A stretch of DNA of 64,000 nucleotides, taken from NCBI RefSeq assembly GCF_900105475.1, contig NZ_LT629777.1, positions 4,526,001-4,590,000 of the forward strand. The letters run 5' to 3'. A program made the translations under genes and the position numbers. This document shows, in pieces, positions 8,840-16,018 of this stretch (within the stretch, counting starts at the first letter, position 1; each line of letters opens with the position of its first letter). The notes under the pieces are model-generated. The model had not been told where the DNA came from, ran no database searches, and was given only the letters and a program-made list of their open reading frames with translations. The stretch comes from Pseudomonas asplenii (GTDB taxonomy: Bacteria > Pseudomonadota > Gammaproteobacteria > Pseudomonadales > Pseudomonadaceae).

Positions 8840-8915
8840 CGATCAGGGTGTCCATCCAGAAAACAAAGAGCCTGCACGGTAAACCGGGCAGGCTGTGGGT
8901 GCGCGCAGCGGACGA

Positions 8916-9722
8916 TCAGCTCTTGTCGCCGATCTTGTACAGGCGGGCCAGCGGCGTCTTGGTGTCGGGGCCGAACCAGGTGTCGTAGATCTTCTGCGCC
9001 TGGCCCTTGGCTTCCAGCTCCAGCAGGGTCTGGTTGACCACGTTGGTCAGTGCGGTTTCGCCCTTGGGAATGCCGACGCCGATCAGGTCGTTGGAGATGG
9101 TGAAGGGCGGCACTTCGTACTTGTCCTTGTCCGGCACGTTGGCCAGCAGGCCGATCAGTTTCGGACCGTCCTGGGTGATGGCCTGCACGTTGCCGTTGCG
9201 CAGAGCGGTGAAGGCGAACGGCGTGTCGTCATAGGCGACGACCTTGGCCCCGGGGAATTTCTCGCGCAGTACGCCTTCGTTGACGGTGCCCTTGTCGACG
9301 CCGACACGCCATTTGTTCAGCTCGTCCTGGGACTTGAGGGTGCCTTTCTTGACCAGGAACTGCTGGCCGGAACTGAAGTAGGGCGTGCTGAAGTTGACCT
9401 GTTCGGCACGCTCCGGGGTGATGGTGAAGTTGGCCAGGACCAGGTCGACCTTGTTCGCCACCAGCAGTGGCACGCGGTTGGCCGGGTTGGTCGGCTGCAG
9501 TTGCAGCTTCACGCCGAGCTTGTCGGCAATGGCCTTGGCGTAGTCCACGTCCAGACCTTCGATCTGTTTGGTCTTGGCGTCGATGAAGCCGAACGGTGGG
9601 TTGCTGTCGAACGCGGCGACGCGCAATACGCCGGATTTCTTGATGTCTTCCAGGCGGTCGGCGTGGGCCAGGCCTGAAAGGACCGCGAGGGTGAGGGCAG
9701 TGAGGGCAGTCAGTTTTTTCAT
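8916..9722 (-). CDS. Amino acid ABC transporter periplasmic binding protein
   Basis: A 268-residue protein with a Sec signal peptide (MKKLTALTALTLAVLSGLAHA, cleavage after AHA near residue 21). It is then a type II periplasmic fold of family 3 (SBP_bac_3): SGVLRVAAFDSNPPFGFID, GLDVDYAKAIADKLGVKLQ, VDLVLANFTITPERAEQVNFSTPYF and the C-terminal AQKIYDTWFG. These are the marks of glutamate/cystine/arginine-type binding proteins. It heads the three-gene transport set and is divergent from the oxygenase-met operon with a 305-base AT-rich gap. Exact ligand is not readable; the met-type neighbours make a sulfur amino acid worth testing. Confidence 0.88.
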   Translation of the reverse strand: MKKLTALTALTLAVLSGLAHADRLEDIKKSGVLRVAAFDSNPPFGFIDAKTKQIEGLDVDYAKAIADKLGVKLQLQPTNPANRVPLLVANKVDLVLANFTITPERAEQVNFSTPYFSSGQQFLVKKGTLKSQDELNKWRVGVDKGTVNEGVLREKFPGAKVVAYDDTPFAFTALRNGNVQAITQDGPKLIGLLANVPDKDKYEVPPFTISNDLIGVGIPKGETALTNVVNQTLLELEAKGQAQKIYDTWFGPDTKTPLARLYKIGDKS

Positions 9723-10027
9723 AGGGTCTCAACACTTGATGGATGATTCGGCGCTGAGTCTTGCAGCCCAACAGCTTGGCAACAAAAGAATATAAAAGAA
9801 TGTATTAAGGTCTTTTAGGAATAAGTCGATTTTTCAGGGGATCTCTGTAACGCGCGTGCCAGAGCCGTCCGAGGGAACCTGAAGCAAAACAGACGCACTC
9901 ACCTGAGCTACGACCAGCCAGGTTGTAGTGAAACTAAGCTAATTCTAAAAAGGTATTTATTGAGGTTTTTTAAGATCAGATAGTTTTATTTGAACGATGA
10001 ATCCGTTCCGATCACAGGGAGTGAAAC
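9723..10027. promoter_or_regulatory. Divergent promoter region, AT-rich, 305 bp
   Basis: This gap separates the binding-protein gene (left) from the oxygenase-metQNI operon (right). It is markedly richer in A/T than its surroundings, with runs such as AAAAGAATATAAAAGAATG near 9783 and TCTAAAAAGGTATTTATTG near 9944, so promoters for both directions must lie here. A near sigma-54 motif facing left (9846-9861) fails at the -12 element. No terminator or gene was found in it. Confidence 0.5.
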
Positions 10028-11065
10028 ATGCCGCAGCCGCTGGATATCACTGCATTACCGCTGCTGGACCTCTCGGCGCTCGATGGCAACGCCGAACGGC
10101 GCCAGGCATTTCTCGACGCACTGCGTCATGCCGCACGGGATGTCGGCTTTTTCTATCTGACCGGCCATGGCGTCGACAGCGACCTGCTGCGGCAGGTCCA
10201 GGAGCATGCCCGGCAGTTCTTCGCCTTGCCCCTGGAGGACAAGGCCGCCGTCGGCATGATCCATTCGCCACATTTTCGAGGCTACAACCGCGCCGCCTCG
10301 GAGATCACCCGGGGCCAGCCGGATTTTCGCGAGCAATTCGATGTCGGTGCCGAGCGCCAGGCCCTTGCAGTGGACGAACACACACCGACCTGGGCGCGTC
10401 TGCAAGGGCCGAACCTGTGGCCGCAGGCCTTGCCGCAGCTCAAGCCACTGCTGCTGGAGTGGCAGCAGGCGATGACCCGGATGTCGCTGCGCCTGCTACG
10501 CGCCTTCGCCGAGGCACTTTCGCTACCACAAGGCGCCTTCGATTCGCTGTATGGCGACAAACCCAACGAGCACATCAAGCTGATCCGCTACCCCGGTCGC
10601 GCCGCGAACGAGAGCAGGCAGGGGGTCGGTGCCCACAAGGATTCCGGTTTCCTGAGCTTCCTGCTGCAGGACCGGCAGGCCGGCTTGCAGGTGGAAGTCG
10701 AAGAAGGCCGCTGGATCGATGCGCTGCCGCGGGACAACACACTGGTGGTGAACATCGGCGAACTGCTGGAACTGGCCACCAACGGCTATCTTCGTGCCAC
10801 GGTACATCGCGTGCAGTCACCGCCGGCCGGCAGCGAGCGGCTGTCGATCGCTTTCTTCCTCGGTGCGCAACTGGATGCGGTGGTGCCGCTCTATCCACTG
10901 CCGACCGCCTTGTTGCGCGAGGCCCGCGGTCCGGCCAGCGACCCGGATAACCCGTTGTTTCGCGACGTTGGCTGGAATTACCTCAAGGGCCGCCTGCGCT
11001 CGCACCCCGATGTTGCCCAGCGTTTCTACGCCGATGCACTGGCAAACCAGGCCGTCAGTGCCTGA
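10028..11065 (+). CDS. Isopenicillin-N-synthase-like Fe(II)/2-oxoglutarate dioxygenase
   Basis: A 345-residue cytosolic non-heme iron oxygenase. The N-terminal DIOX_N domain (LPLLDLSALDGNAERRQAFLDALRHAARDVGFFYLTGHGV) is followed by the 2OG-FeII_Oxy core. That core has the facial triad as His and Asp in VGAHKDSGFLSF (about 200) and His in LRATVHRV (about 258), plus RLS in SERLSIAFF as the co-substrate anchor. ATG 10028 follows AGGGAG. It is the first gene of an operon with metQ, metN and metI (27 bases to metQ). Enzymes of this group act on amino acids or small sulfur or nitrogen compounds; I infer oxidation of whatever the adjoining transporters import. Substrate unproven. Confidence 0.85.
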   Translation: MPQPLDITALPLLDLSALDGNAERRQAFLDALRHAARDVGFFYLTGHGVDSDLLRQVQEHARQFFALPLEDKAAVGMIHSPHFRGYNRAASEITRGQPDFREQFDVGAERQALAVDEHTPTWARLQGPNLWPQALPQLKPLLLEWQQAMTRMSLRLLRAFAEALSLPQGAFDSLYGDKPNEHIKLIRYPGRAANESRQGVGAHKDSGFLSFLLQDRQAGLQVEVEEGRWIDALPRDNTLVVNIGELLELATNGYLRATVHRVQSPPAGSERLSIAFFLGAQLDAVVPLYPLPTALLREARGPASDPDNPLFRDVGWNYLKGRLRSHPDVAQRFYADALANQAVSA

Positions 11066-11092
11066 CCCGTCACTCGATCAAGGACACTCAGC

Positions 11093-11908
11093 ATGTTGAA
11101 AAAAACCGCATTGACCCTGGCGGTCTGGGCCGGGCTATCTTCGTCTTTCTCCATACAGGCGGCCGAACCGTTACGCGTCGCAGCCGATCCGGTGCCCCAC
11201 GCGCAGATCCTCGCCTATGTGCAGAAAATCGACCCGCAACTGAATCTCAAGGTCATCGAGATCCCCAACGGTGTGAACTCCAACGAGTTGCTGGCCCACG
11301 GCGATGTCGATGCCAACTACTTCCAGCACCTGCCGTACCTGCACTCCCAGGAGCAGGCCCTGGGTCAGAAGTTTGCCGTGGCGGCGACCGTGCATATCGA
11401 GCCACTGGGCATCTATTCACACCGGCACACGAGCTTCGACCAGGTACCACAAAAAGGGACTGTGGCCGTACCGAACAACGTCACCAATCTCAGCCGTGCG
11501 CTGTACTTGCTACAGGACCATGGCCTGATCAGGCTCAAGCCCGGCTTCAACGACCCGGCCACCGACCAGGCCACGCCCAAGGACATCGCCGATAATCCGA
11601 AACAGCTGAAGATCCTCGAAATCGAATCGCCACAGATACCTCGCGCCCTGGATGATGTCGACCTGGCGGTGATCAACGGCAATTACGCGCTGGAGGCTGG
11701 GTTGTCGCCGGCCAAGGATGCCCTGGGGCTGGAGAAGGCCAGCAACAACCCATACGCCAACATCGTGGTGACCACGCCGGCGTTACAGGATGACCCGCGC
11801 ATCAGGCAACTGGCCAAGGACCTGGCTTCGCCGCAGGTGGCGAAGTTCATCAACGATACTTATTCGGGGTCGGTGATCCCGGTGAAGGTGGTGGGCATCG
11901 CTCAATGA
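11093..11908 (+). CDS. metQ: MetQ/NlpA-family substrate-binding protein
   Basis: A 271-residue periplasmic protein of the NlpA/MetQ family with an N-terminal signal ending ...SIQA near residue 23. It shows no lipobox cysteine, so it is probably soluble rather than lipid-anchored. Family marks are [33 protein letters not shown], the conserved [26 protein letters not shown], and [16 protein letters not shown]. It would deliver methionine or a related compound to MetN/MetI. ATG 11093 follows AAGGA. Its stop overlaps the metN start by 4 nt (ATGA), so the two are coupled. Confidence 0.87.
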   Translation: MLKKTALTLAVWAGLSSSFSIQAAEPLRVAADPVPHAQILAYVQKIDPQLNLKVIEIPNGVNSNELLAHGDVDANYFQHLPYLHSQEQALGQKFAVAATVHIEPLGIYSHRHTSFDQVPQKGTVAVPNNVTNLSRALYLLQDHGLIRLKPGFNDPATDQATPKDIADNPKQLKILEIESPQIPRALDDVDLAVINGNYALEAGLSPAKDALGLEKASNNPYANIVVTTPALQDDPRIRQLAKDLASPQVAKFINDTYSGSVIPVKVVGIAQ

Positions 11909-12684
11909 TCAGCGTCGAGCAACTGAGCAAGCGTTATGGCGATGACCCGTCGGTGCTCGACCAGGTGTCCCTGAGTATTCCGGATGGGTCGATCTACGGC
12001 ATCCTCGGTCGTAGCGGCGCCGGCAAGTCGACCTTGCTGCGCTGTCTCAATCTGCTCGAACGGCCAACAGCCGGGCGCGTGGTGGTCGACGGCCAGGACC
12101 TGACCGCGTTGTCCGAGCGTGAGCTACGCCAACAACGCCGGCGCATCGGCATGATCTTCCAGGGCTTCAACCTGCTGCACTCGCGCAATGTCTTCGACAA
12201 TGTCGCAGTGCCGCTGGAGATCGCCGGCACCCTCAAGGCGGAGCGCGAGGCTCGTGTCAGCGAACTGCTGGAACTGGTGGGGCTGACGGACAAGGCCGAG
12301 GCGTTTCCTTCACAATTGTCCGGCGGGCAGAAACAGCGGGTGGGCATTGCCCGCGCGCTGGCGGCGCGCCCGGCGTATCTGCTGTCGGACGAGGCCACCA
12401 GCGCGCTGGACCCGGAAACCACCGAGTCGATCCTGCAACTGCTGCGCGATATCAACCGCCGCCTGGGCCTGACCATCGTGCTGATCACCCATGAACTGGA
12501 TGTGGTTCGGTCGATCTGCGATCACGCCGCATCCCTGGCCCACGGCCGGCTGCTTGAAGCCGGCCCTTTATCGCGCTTGCTGGCCGACCCTGAGTCGGTA
12601 TTGGGGCGTTCGTTGCGCCCGGCGGTACAACCGCATTTCGACGAAGAAGTGCGCACGCCGCGCCTGAGGCTGGCAATGCTATGA
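11905..12684 (+). CDS. metN: MetN-type ABC ATPase lacking the regulatory C-terminal domain
   Basis: A 259-residue ABC ATPase: Walker [10 protein letters not shown] (about residue 36), Q-loop MIFQGFNLL, signature [15 protein letters not shown], and Walker [17 protein letters not shown], the wording typical of MetN. It stops soon after the D- and H-loops (LITHELDVV). E. coli MetN is about 343 residues and carries a C-terminal NIL/ACT-like domain that binds methionine and shuts the transporter; this copy has only some 35 residues there (ending [13 protein letters not shown]), so that feedback is probably absent. It overlaps metQ and metI by 4 nt each. Confidence 0.87.
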   Translation: MISVEQLSKRYGDDPSVLDQVSLSIPDGSIYGILGRSGAGKSTLLRCLNLLERPTAGRVVVDGQDLTALSERELRQQRRRIGMIFQGFNLLHSRNVFDNVAVPLEIAGTLKAEREARVSELLELVGLTDKAEAFPSQLSGGQKQRVGIARALAARPAYLLSDEATSALDPETTESILQLLRDINRRLGLTIVLITHELDVVRSICDHAASLAHGRLLEAGPLSRLLADPESVLGRSLRPAVQPHFDEEVRTPRLRLAML

Positions 12685-13352
12685 ACCGCACGATCGACTG
12701 GAACGAGATTTTCCAACTGGTGCTCAGCGCCACCGGCGAAACGATCTACATGGTGCTGCTGGCCGGGGTGTTCACCCTGCTGATCGGTCTGCCACTGGGG
12801 GTGTTGCTGTTCATCACCCGCCGCAACGGCCTGTATCCGCTGCCGCGCCTGAACAGCGGCCTGGCGGCGCTGGTCAACCTGGGGCGGTCACTGCCCTTCG
12901 TGGTGATGCTGATTGCGCTGATCCCGCTGACCCGGCTGATCGTCGGCACTACCCTGGGCAGTACCGCCGCGGTGGTGCCCATCACCATCGGCGCCTTTCC
13001 GTTCTTTGCCCGCCTCGTCGAGAGCGCACTGGATGAGGTCGAAAAGGGCCGGATCGAAGCGATCCTGTCCATGGGGGGTGATATCCGTCATGTGATCTTC
13101 AAGGTGTTGCTGCCCGAGGCGCTACCGACGTTGCTCGCTGGCGTCACCCTGACCCTGGTGATGCTGATCGGCTTTTCCTCCATGGCCGGGGTGATTGGTG
13201 GTGGCGGCCTGGGCGACCTGGCGATCCGCTACGGTTACCAGCGCTTCAATAACGAGGTGATGATCGTCACGGTGGTCATCCTGGTTATTCTGGTGCAGGG
13301 CGTGCAGAGCCTGGGGGATCGTCTGGTGCGCTCGATGGCCCATCGACGCTGA
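12681..13352 (+). CDS. metI: MetI-type ABC permease
   Basis: A 223-residue permease with five hydrophobic helices and the MetI EAA-like loop [37 protein letters not shown] (about 112-150). Two further motifs, [28 protein letters not shown] and [21 protein letters not shown], are highly characteristic of D-methionine permeases. Its ATG overlaps the metN stop (ATGA). No good terminator follows directly; a structured stretch lies at 13476-13554. Part of the oxygenase-metQNI operon. Confidence 0.88.
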   Translation: MNRTIDWNEIFQLVLSATGETIYMVLLAGVFTLLIGLPLGVLLFITRRNGLYPLPRLNSGLAALVNLGRSLPFVVMLIALIPLTRLIVGTTLGSTAAVVPITIGAFPFFARLVESALDEVEKGRIEAILSMGGDIRHVIFKVLLPEALPTLLAGVTLTLVMLIGFSSMAGVIGGGGLGDLAIRYGYQRFNNEVMIVTVVILVILVQGVQSLGDRLVRSMAHRR

Positions 13353-13475
13353 GATTTTTCCCACTGCTTAGACTGATTATTTCTTTCGGTTATTTGTATA
13401 GCGCCTGAAGGCATATCCATTGCTGATAAAGCGCTGCTGGACTCTCCTGATCGTCTGCTGGAGTGATTGAACTGT

Positions 13476-13554
13476 TGCCAGAGCGGTTGTCTGCCTGCAA
13501 GGCACAGCGCAAAAGCCGTTCTGGCAGCCGGTTCTGCTGTTCGGTCAACGGCTT
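13476..13554 (+). promoter_or_regulatory. Mutually exclusive stem-loops between metI and the Met-rich gene
   Basis: TGCCAGAGCGG (13476-13486) pairs with CCGTTCTGGCA (13516-13526) over 11 bp with one G-U, enclosing a small TGCC/GGCA hairpin (13492-13504). AAGCCGTT (13513-13520) can instead pair exactly with AACGGCTT (13547-13554). The two helices share CCGTT, so only one can form. It could be a metI 3'-UTR structure or, if a promoter lies further upstream, a riboswitch-like leader. The likely sigma-70 promoter at 13553-13580 would leave it outside the transcript of the next gene. Confidence 0.4.
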
Positions 13555-13580
13555 GTCGTGCGTTCGGCAATCCCTAGAAT
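13553..13580 (+). promoter_or_regulatory. Candidate sigma-70 promoter of the Met-rich gene
   Basis: TTGTCG (13553-13558) and TAGAAT (13575-13580) are separated by 16 bp. The -10 box matches consensus at 5 of 6 positions and the -35 at 4 of 6. Transcription would start near 13587, giving a leader of about 40 nt with an AGGGAG ribosome site at 13616-13621. Confidence 0.5.
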
Positions 13581-13628
13581 CCGCCTCCATCAGCTTCATC
13601 CAACTATCGAAGATCAGGGAGTTTCACC

Positions 13629-14150
13629 ATGATGAACGCCATGCAGATGCAAATGCCGATGAATGCCATGCCGATGATGCCGGCCATGGGGATGCCGATG
13701 ATGATGGCGACCATGACCTGCGAAATGATGGATGACGGCATGCTGTGCAAGATGATGCCGGCGGCGGGCATGGACATGGCGATGTTCAGGAACAACGCTG
13801 AAATGATGCAGATGATGATGGACTGCGGCATGCCGATGATGATGCATTGCGCCAACATGAGCATGATGTGCATGTCCCAGGCCGCCATGGCGATGCCGAT
13901 GATGAACGGCATGATGTCGATGCCGATGATGGGTATGCCCATGATGGGGATGCCGATGCCATCGATGAAGTGCGTGATGGAATGCTCCATGCAAGGCGAC
14001 CACATGATCTGCAAGCTCATGCCGATGGCCGGCATGAACATGGACATGATGAAAAGCTGCTGCAACCTGATGATGAAGCTGATGAACGATTGCGGCATGC
14101 CGATGATGATGAGCTGCAACGGCATGCCGTTGATGTGCTGCACCTGCTGA
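13629..14150 (+). CDS. Methionine- and cysteine-rich repeat protein, 173 aa
   Basis: I do not recognise a named family. By my count it has 69 Met (40%), 15 Cys and 2 His in 173 residues, and no signal peptide. It is not formless. Residues 31-81 and 119-170 are two copies of one module with cysteines at matching spacing, C-x8-C-x25/26-C-x7-C-x6-C (C31, C40, C66, C74, C81 versus C119, C128, C155, C163, C170), sharing CK[ML]MP.AGM and DCGMPMMM. The copies are joined by a Met-Pro-Gly linker, and the protein ends CCTC. A good AGGGAG site, a likely promoter and a terminator frame the gene. Soft-metal (copper, silver or mercury) binding, an oxidant sink or a sulfur store are possible; all are inference. 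Confidence 0.8.
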   Translation: MMNAMQMQMPMNAMPMMPAMGMPMMMATMTCEMMDDGMLCKMMPAAGMDMAMFRNNAEMMQMMMDCGMPMMMHCANMSMMCMSQAAMAMPMMNGMMSMPMMGMPMMGMPMPSMKCVMECSMQGDHMICKLMPMAGMNMDMMKSCCNLMMKLMNDCGMPMMMSCNGMPLMCCTC

Positions 14151-14168
14151 TCGACTGCACGATCGTAG

Positions 14169-14204
14169 AAAAGCCCGGCTGGAGCGATCCATGCCGGGCT
14201 TTTT
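14169..14204. terminator. Bidirectional intrinsic terminator
   Basis: AAAAGCCCGGC (14169-14179) pairs with GCCGGGCTTTTT (14193-14204) around a 13-nt loop. With A's before and T's after, it can stop both the Met-rich gene (+) and the convergent XRE gene (-), whose stop codon is at 14218. Confidence 0.85.
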
Positions 14205-14217
14205 CATGCCTGTTCGT

Positions 14218-14865
14218 TCAATCCAGGCGTTCCGGGTGGGTCACCACCAGGTAGGCCACCGCCTCACTGTCGGCCGGGTTGCGGTAGCGGTGCGGCTGGT
14301 CGGCGTAGAACAGGATCGAGTCGCCAGGGGAGAGCAGGTAGCGCTCCTTGTTGACGCTGATTTCCAGTACCCCCTGGGACACCACCAGGTTTTCCTGGAC
14401 GCCGGCGCCATGGCCTGCGGATTCCTCCTCGCCCAGTGGGCTCAGGCGCAGTTCGTAGAATTCCGACTGGCGGGCCACGTCGAATGGAAACAGCGCCCGG
14501 CTGACAAACGTGCCATTGGCGCTGACCAGGCGCTTGCTCCGGCTCGCCGGGAGGACGGCAACGCCCTCGAAGGCGCGGTGTTCGAGAAAGGCCGCTACCG
14601 AGACCTTCAGGCCCCTGGCGATCTTGGCCAGCACCTTGATCGACGGCACGCTGCGCCCTGATTCGATCTGCGCGAGCATGGCCCGGCTGACCCCGCATTG
14701 GCGGGCGAGGGCGTCGAGGGAGAGGAGGTGCTTGCCACGCAGGCGTTGCAGGTTCTCGGCGACCCGTTCACAGATCGGGTCTTCGTCGAGGGTTGGCAGG
14801 CTGTTCAGGTCCAGGGTCGGTTCATCGACGCTGGCCAGGAACCGCGAAGGATCCTGGGCACTCAC
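14218..14865 (-). CDS. XRE-family regulator with cupin domain, 215 aa
   Basis: The helix-turn-helix (about residues 35-95: VAENLQRLRGKHLLSLDALARQCGVSRAMLAQIESGRSVPSIKVLAKIARGLKVS) is a textbook HTH_3. A C-terminal cupin follows (about 120-210: FYELRLSPLGEEESAGHG, then LLSPGDSILFYADQPHRYRN), which binds a small effector in this class. I choose GTG 14865 because it overlaps the stop of the small gene upstream (GTGA), giving translational coupling; ATG 14904 is an alternative. Regulators of this build often control amino-acid or polyamine genes, and the nearby transport sets are candidates. It converges on the Met-rich gene. Confidence 0.8.
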   Translation of the reverse strand: MSAQDPSRFLASVDEPTLDLNSLPTLDEDPICERVAENLQRLRGKHLLSLDALARQCGVSRAMLAQIESGRSVPSIKVLAKIARGLKVSVAAFLEHRAFEGVAVLPASRSKRLVSANGTFVSRALFPFDVARQSEFYELRLSPLGEEESAGHGAGVQENLVVSQGVLEISVNKERYLLSPGDSILFYADQPHRYRNPADSEAVAYLVVTHPERLD

Positions 14866-15023
14866 GCGTGACGGGTCTCGCTGGCGCGAACGCCCTGGGC
14901 CCATTGAAAGGCCTGTTGGCCGGCGCTGCGTGCATACAGCTCCCACAGCGCCCGGCCCAGTTGTTGCGCCTGTTTGCGCTTGCGGTAGCGGGCAAGGTCA
15001 ATGACGGTATTGGTCGGCTGCAT
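14862..15023 (-). CDS. Small protein, 53 aa, coupled to the XRE regulator
   Basis: Starts MQPTNTVIDLARYRKRKQ at ATG 15023, with GGAGAG 6 nt upstream, and ends TRHA. It is basic and probably helical (RYRKRKQAQQLGRALWELYARSAGQQAFQWAQ), with no membrane segment. Its stop overlaps the GTG start of the XRE-cupin regulator by 4 nt (GTGA), so the pair should be co-translated. I do not recognise a family. It could be a partner or modulator of the regulator, or simply drive its translation. The strong ribosome site and exact overlap argue that it is real despite its size. Confidence 0.6.
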   Translation of the reverse strand: MQPTNTVIDLARYRKRKQAQQLGRALWELYARSAGQQAFQWAQGVRASETRHA

Positions 15024-15138
15024 GGGGACTCTCCAGTGTCGGTATGAGCGGAGAGTACGTGGTTGCCTTAATAACGATAAATACTGATTATTTATGAATT
15101 AATTACTTTTCGTTCTTAGATGCCGCTACCCGGTTCAT

Positions 15139-15270
15139 GTGGCGAGTGGGCTTGCCCGCGCTGGGCTGCAGAGCAGCCCGGATCCTTTAGCGCGTTGTGC
15201 CTGACAGAATGAATCGCCGGGCTTGGGGCTGCTGCGCAACCCGGCGCGAGCAAGCCCGCTCGCCACAAAG
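15139..15270. repeat. REPIN (paired REP sequences)
   Basis: GTGGCGAGTGGGCTTGCCCG (15139-15158) and, inverted, the run GCGAGCAAGCCCGCTCGCCAC ending at 15266 bound a 132-bp element. Inside is the perfect hairpin GGGCTGC-AGA-GCAGCCC (15163-15179). This is the classical REP-doublet architecture of fluorescent pseudomonads. It fills most of the gap before the GNAT gene. Confidence 0.8.
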
Positions 15271-15331
15271 GGGGTACACTGTGCGGTCCGGGCCAAGCCC
15301 GGACACGCTTATGCCTGGAGCCCGATTGTCG

Positions 15332-16012
15332 ATGTTCACGCTTACCCGCCTGCAAACCCCGCCCCCAGAGTCGATCAAGAGCCAGATCCTGCAAATGGTG
15401 GTCGACTATTTCACCGATATCAGCATGGTCGCGCTGCCGCCGAGCAATCCGTTGTACAACCTCTATCAATACGGGGTCGGCTACGAGGTGCATCTCTATC
15501 TGGAGGCCATGGGCGGCAGCACGGGTATTCCGACGGAACTGATCGTCGCGCTGGATGACGAGGACCCTTCGCGAGTACTCGGTTTCCTGTTGTACCTGCC
15601 GGCCAAGGACGATCCCGACGCCTGCGCCGTGGCCTATATGGCCGTGCAGGCCGACCGCCGTCGAAAGGGTATCGCCCGGGCAATGCTGGGGCGGATGCTG
15701 GAGCACTATTCTCACGCCGAACTGGCCTGCGCCGCAGGCAAGGTGCCGTATTTCGAAGCAATGGGTTTCCAGGTACTGGCTGCCCGTGGCCCACAGGTGC
15801 TGATGAACACCCGTGACCATGGCACCGATGGGCTCATCGCGGTTATCGACGTAGCGCCGATCTACGCCTCGAAGGAGGTCCGGCAGATCCATGCGTATCT
15901 GCTGCAGCAGCACGGTCGCAAGGCGATGGCCGAGGCCGAGAAGAAGCGCGACCGTCACCTCGACCAGATGACGCGCCAGGCCAGCGCACTGGTCCTGGCG
16001 CGTCTCGGTTAA
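15332..16012 (+). CDS. GNAT family N-acetyltransferase, 226 aa
   Basis: Starts MFTLTRLQTPPPESIKSQILQ; an in-frame ATG at 15311 is a possible alternative, and longer readings run into the REPIN. The acetyltransferase core is at about residues 95-165: LGFLLYLPA (beta 4), then AYMAVQADRRRKGIARAMLGRML, containing the acetyl-CoA pyrophosphate loop (V.ADRRRKGIA). FEAMGFQVLAARGP is the usual last strand. The C-terminal 50 residues are helical and charged (EAEKKRDRHLDQMTRQ). The acceptor is unknown. It converges closely on the CAP-domain gene (6 bases between stops). Confidence 0.8.
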   Translation: MFTLTRLQTPPPESIKSQILQMVVDYFTDISMVALPPSNPLYNLYQYGVGYEVHLYLEAMGGSTGIPTELIVALDDEDPSRVLGFLLYLPAKDDPDACAVAYMAVQADRRRKGIARAMLGRMLEHYSHAELACAAGKVPYFEAMGFQVLAARGPQVLMNTRDHGTDGLIAVIDVAPIYASKEVRQIHAYLLQQHGRKAMAEAEKKRDRHLDQMTRQASALVLARLG

Positions 16013-16018
16013 GGGGCG

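Noticed and set aside
9846..9861. Sigma-54 promoter facing the amino-acid binding-protein gene (TGGCACG-CGCG-TTACA on the minus strand).
   Set aside because: The -24 half is perfect but the -12 element has AC where GC is required, so I left it out as a promoter. Worth a look if the gene proves nitrogen-controlled.
13614..14207. Long minus-strand His-rich frame, and the Ile/Met-rich frame at 13604-14143, as genes.
   Set aside because: They exist only because repeated ATG, GGC and CCG codons leave every frame open. The His-rich start codon lies just beyond the terminator, neither has a ribosome site of note, and the two-module conservation supports the plus frame.
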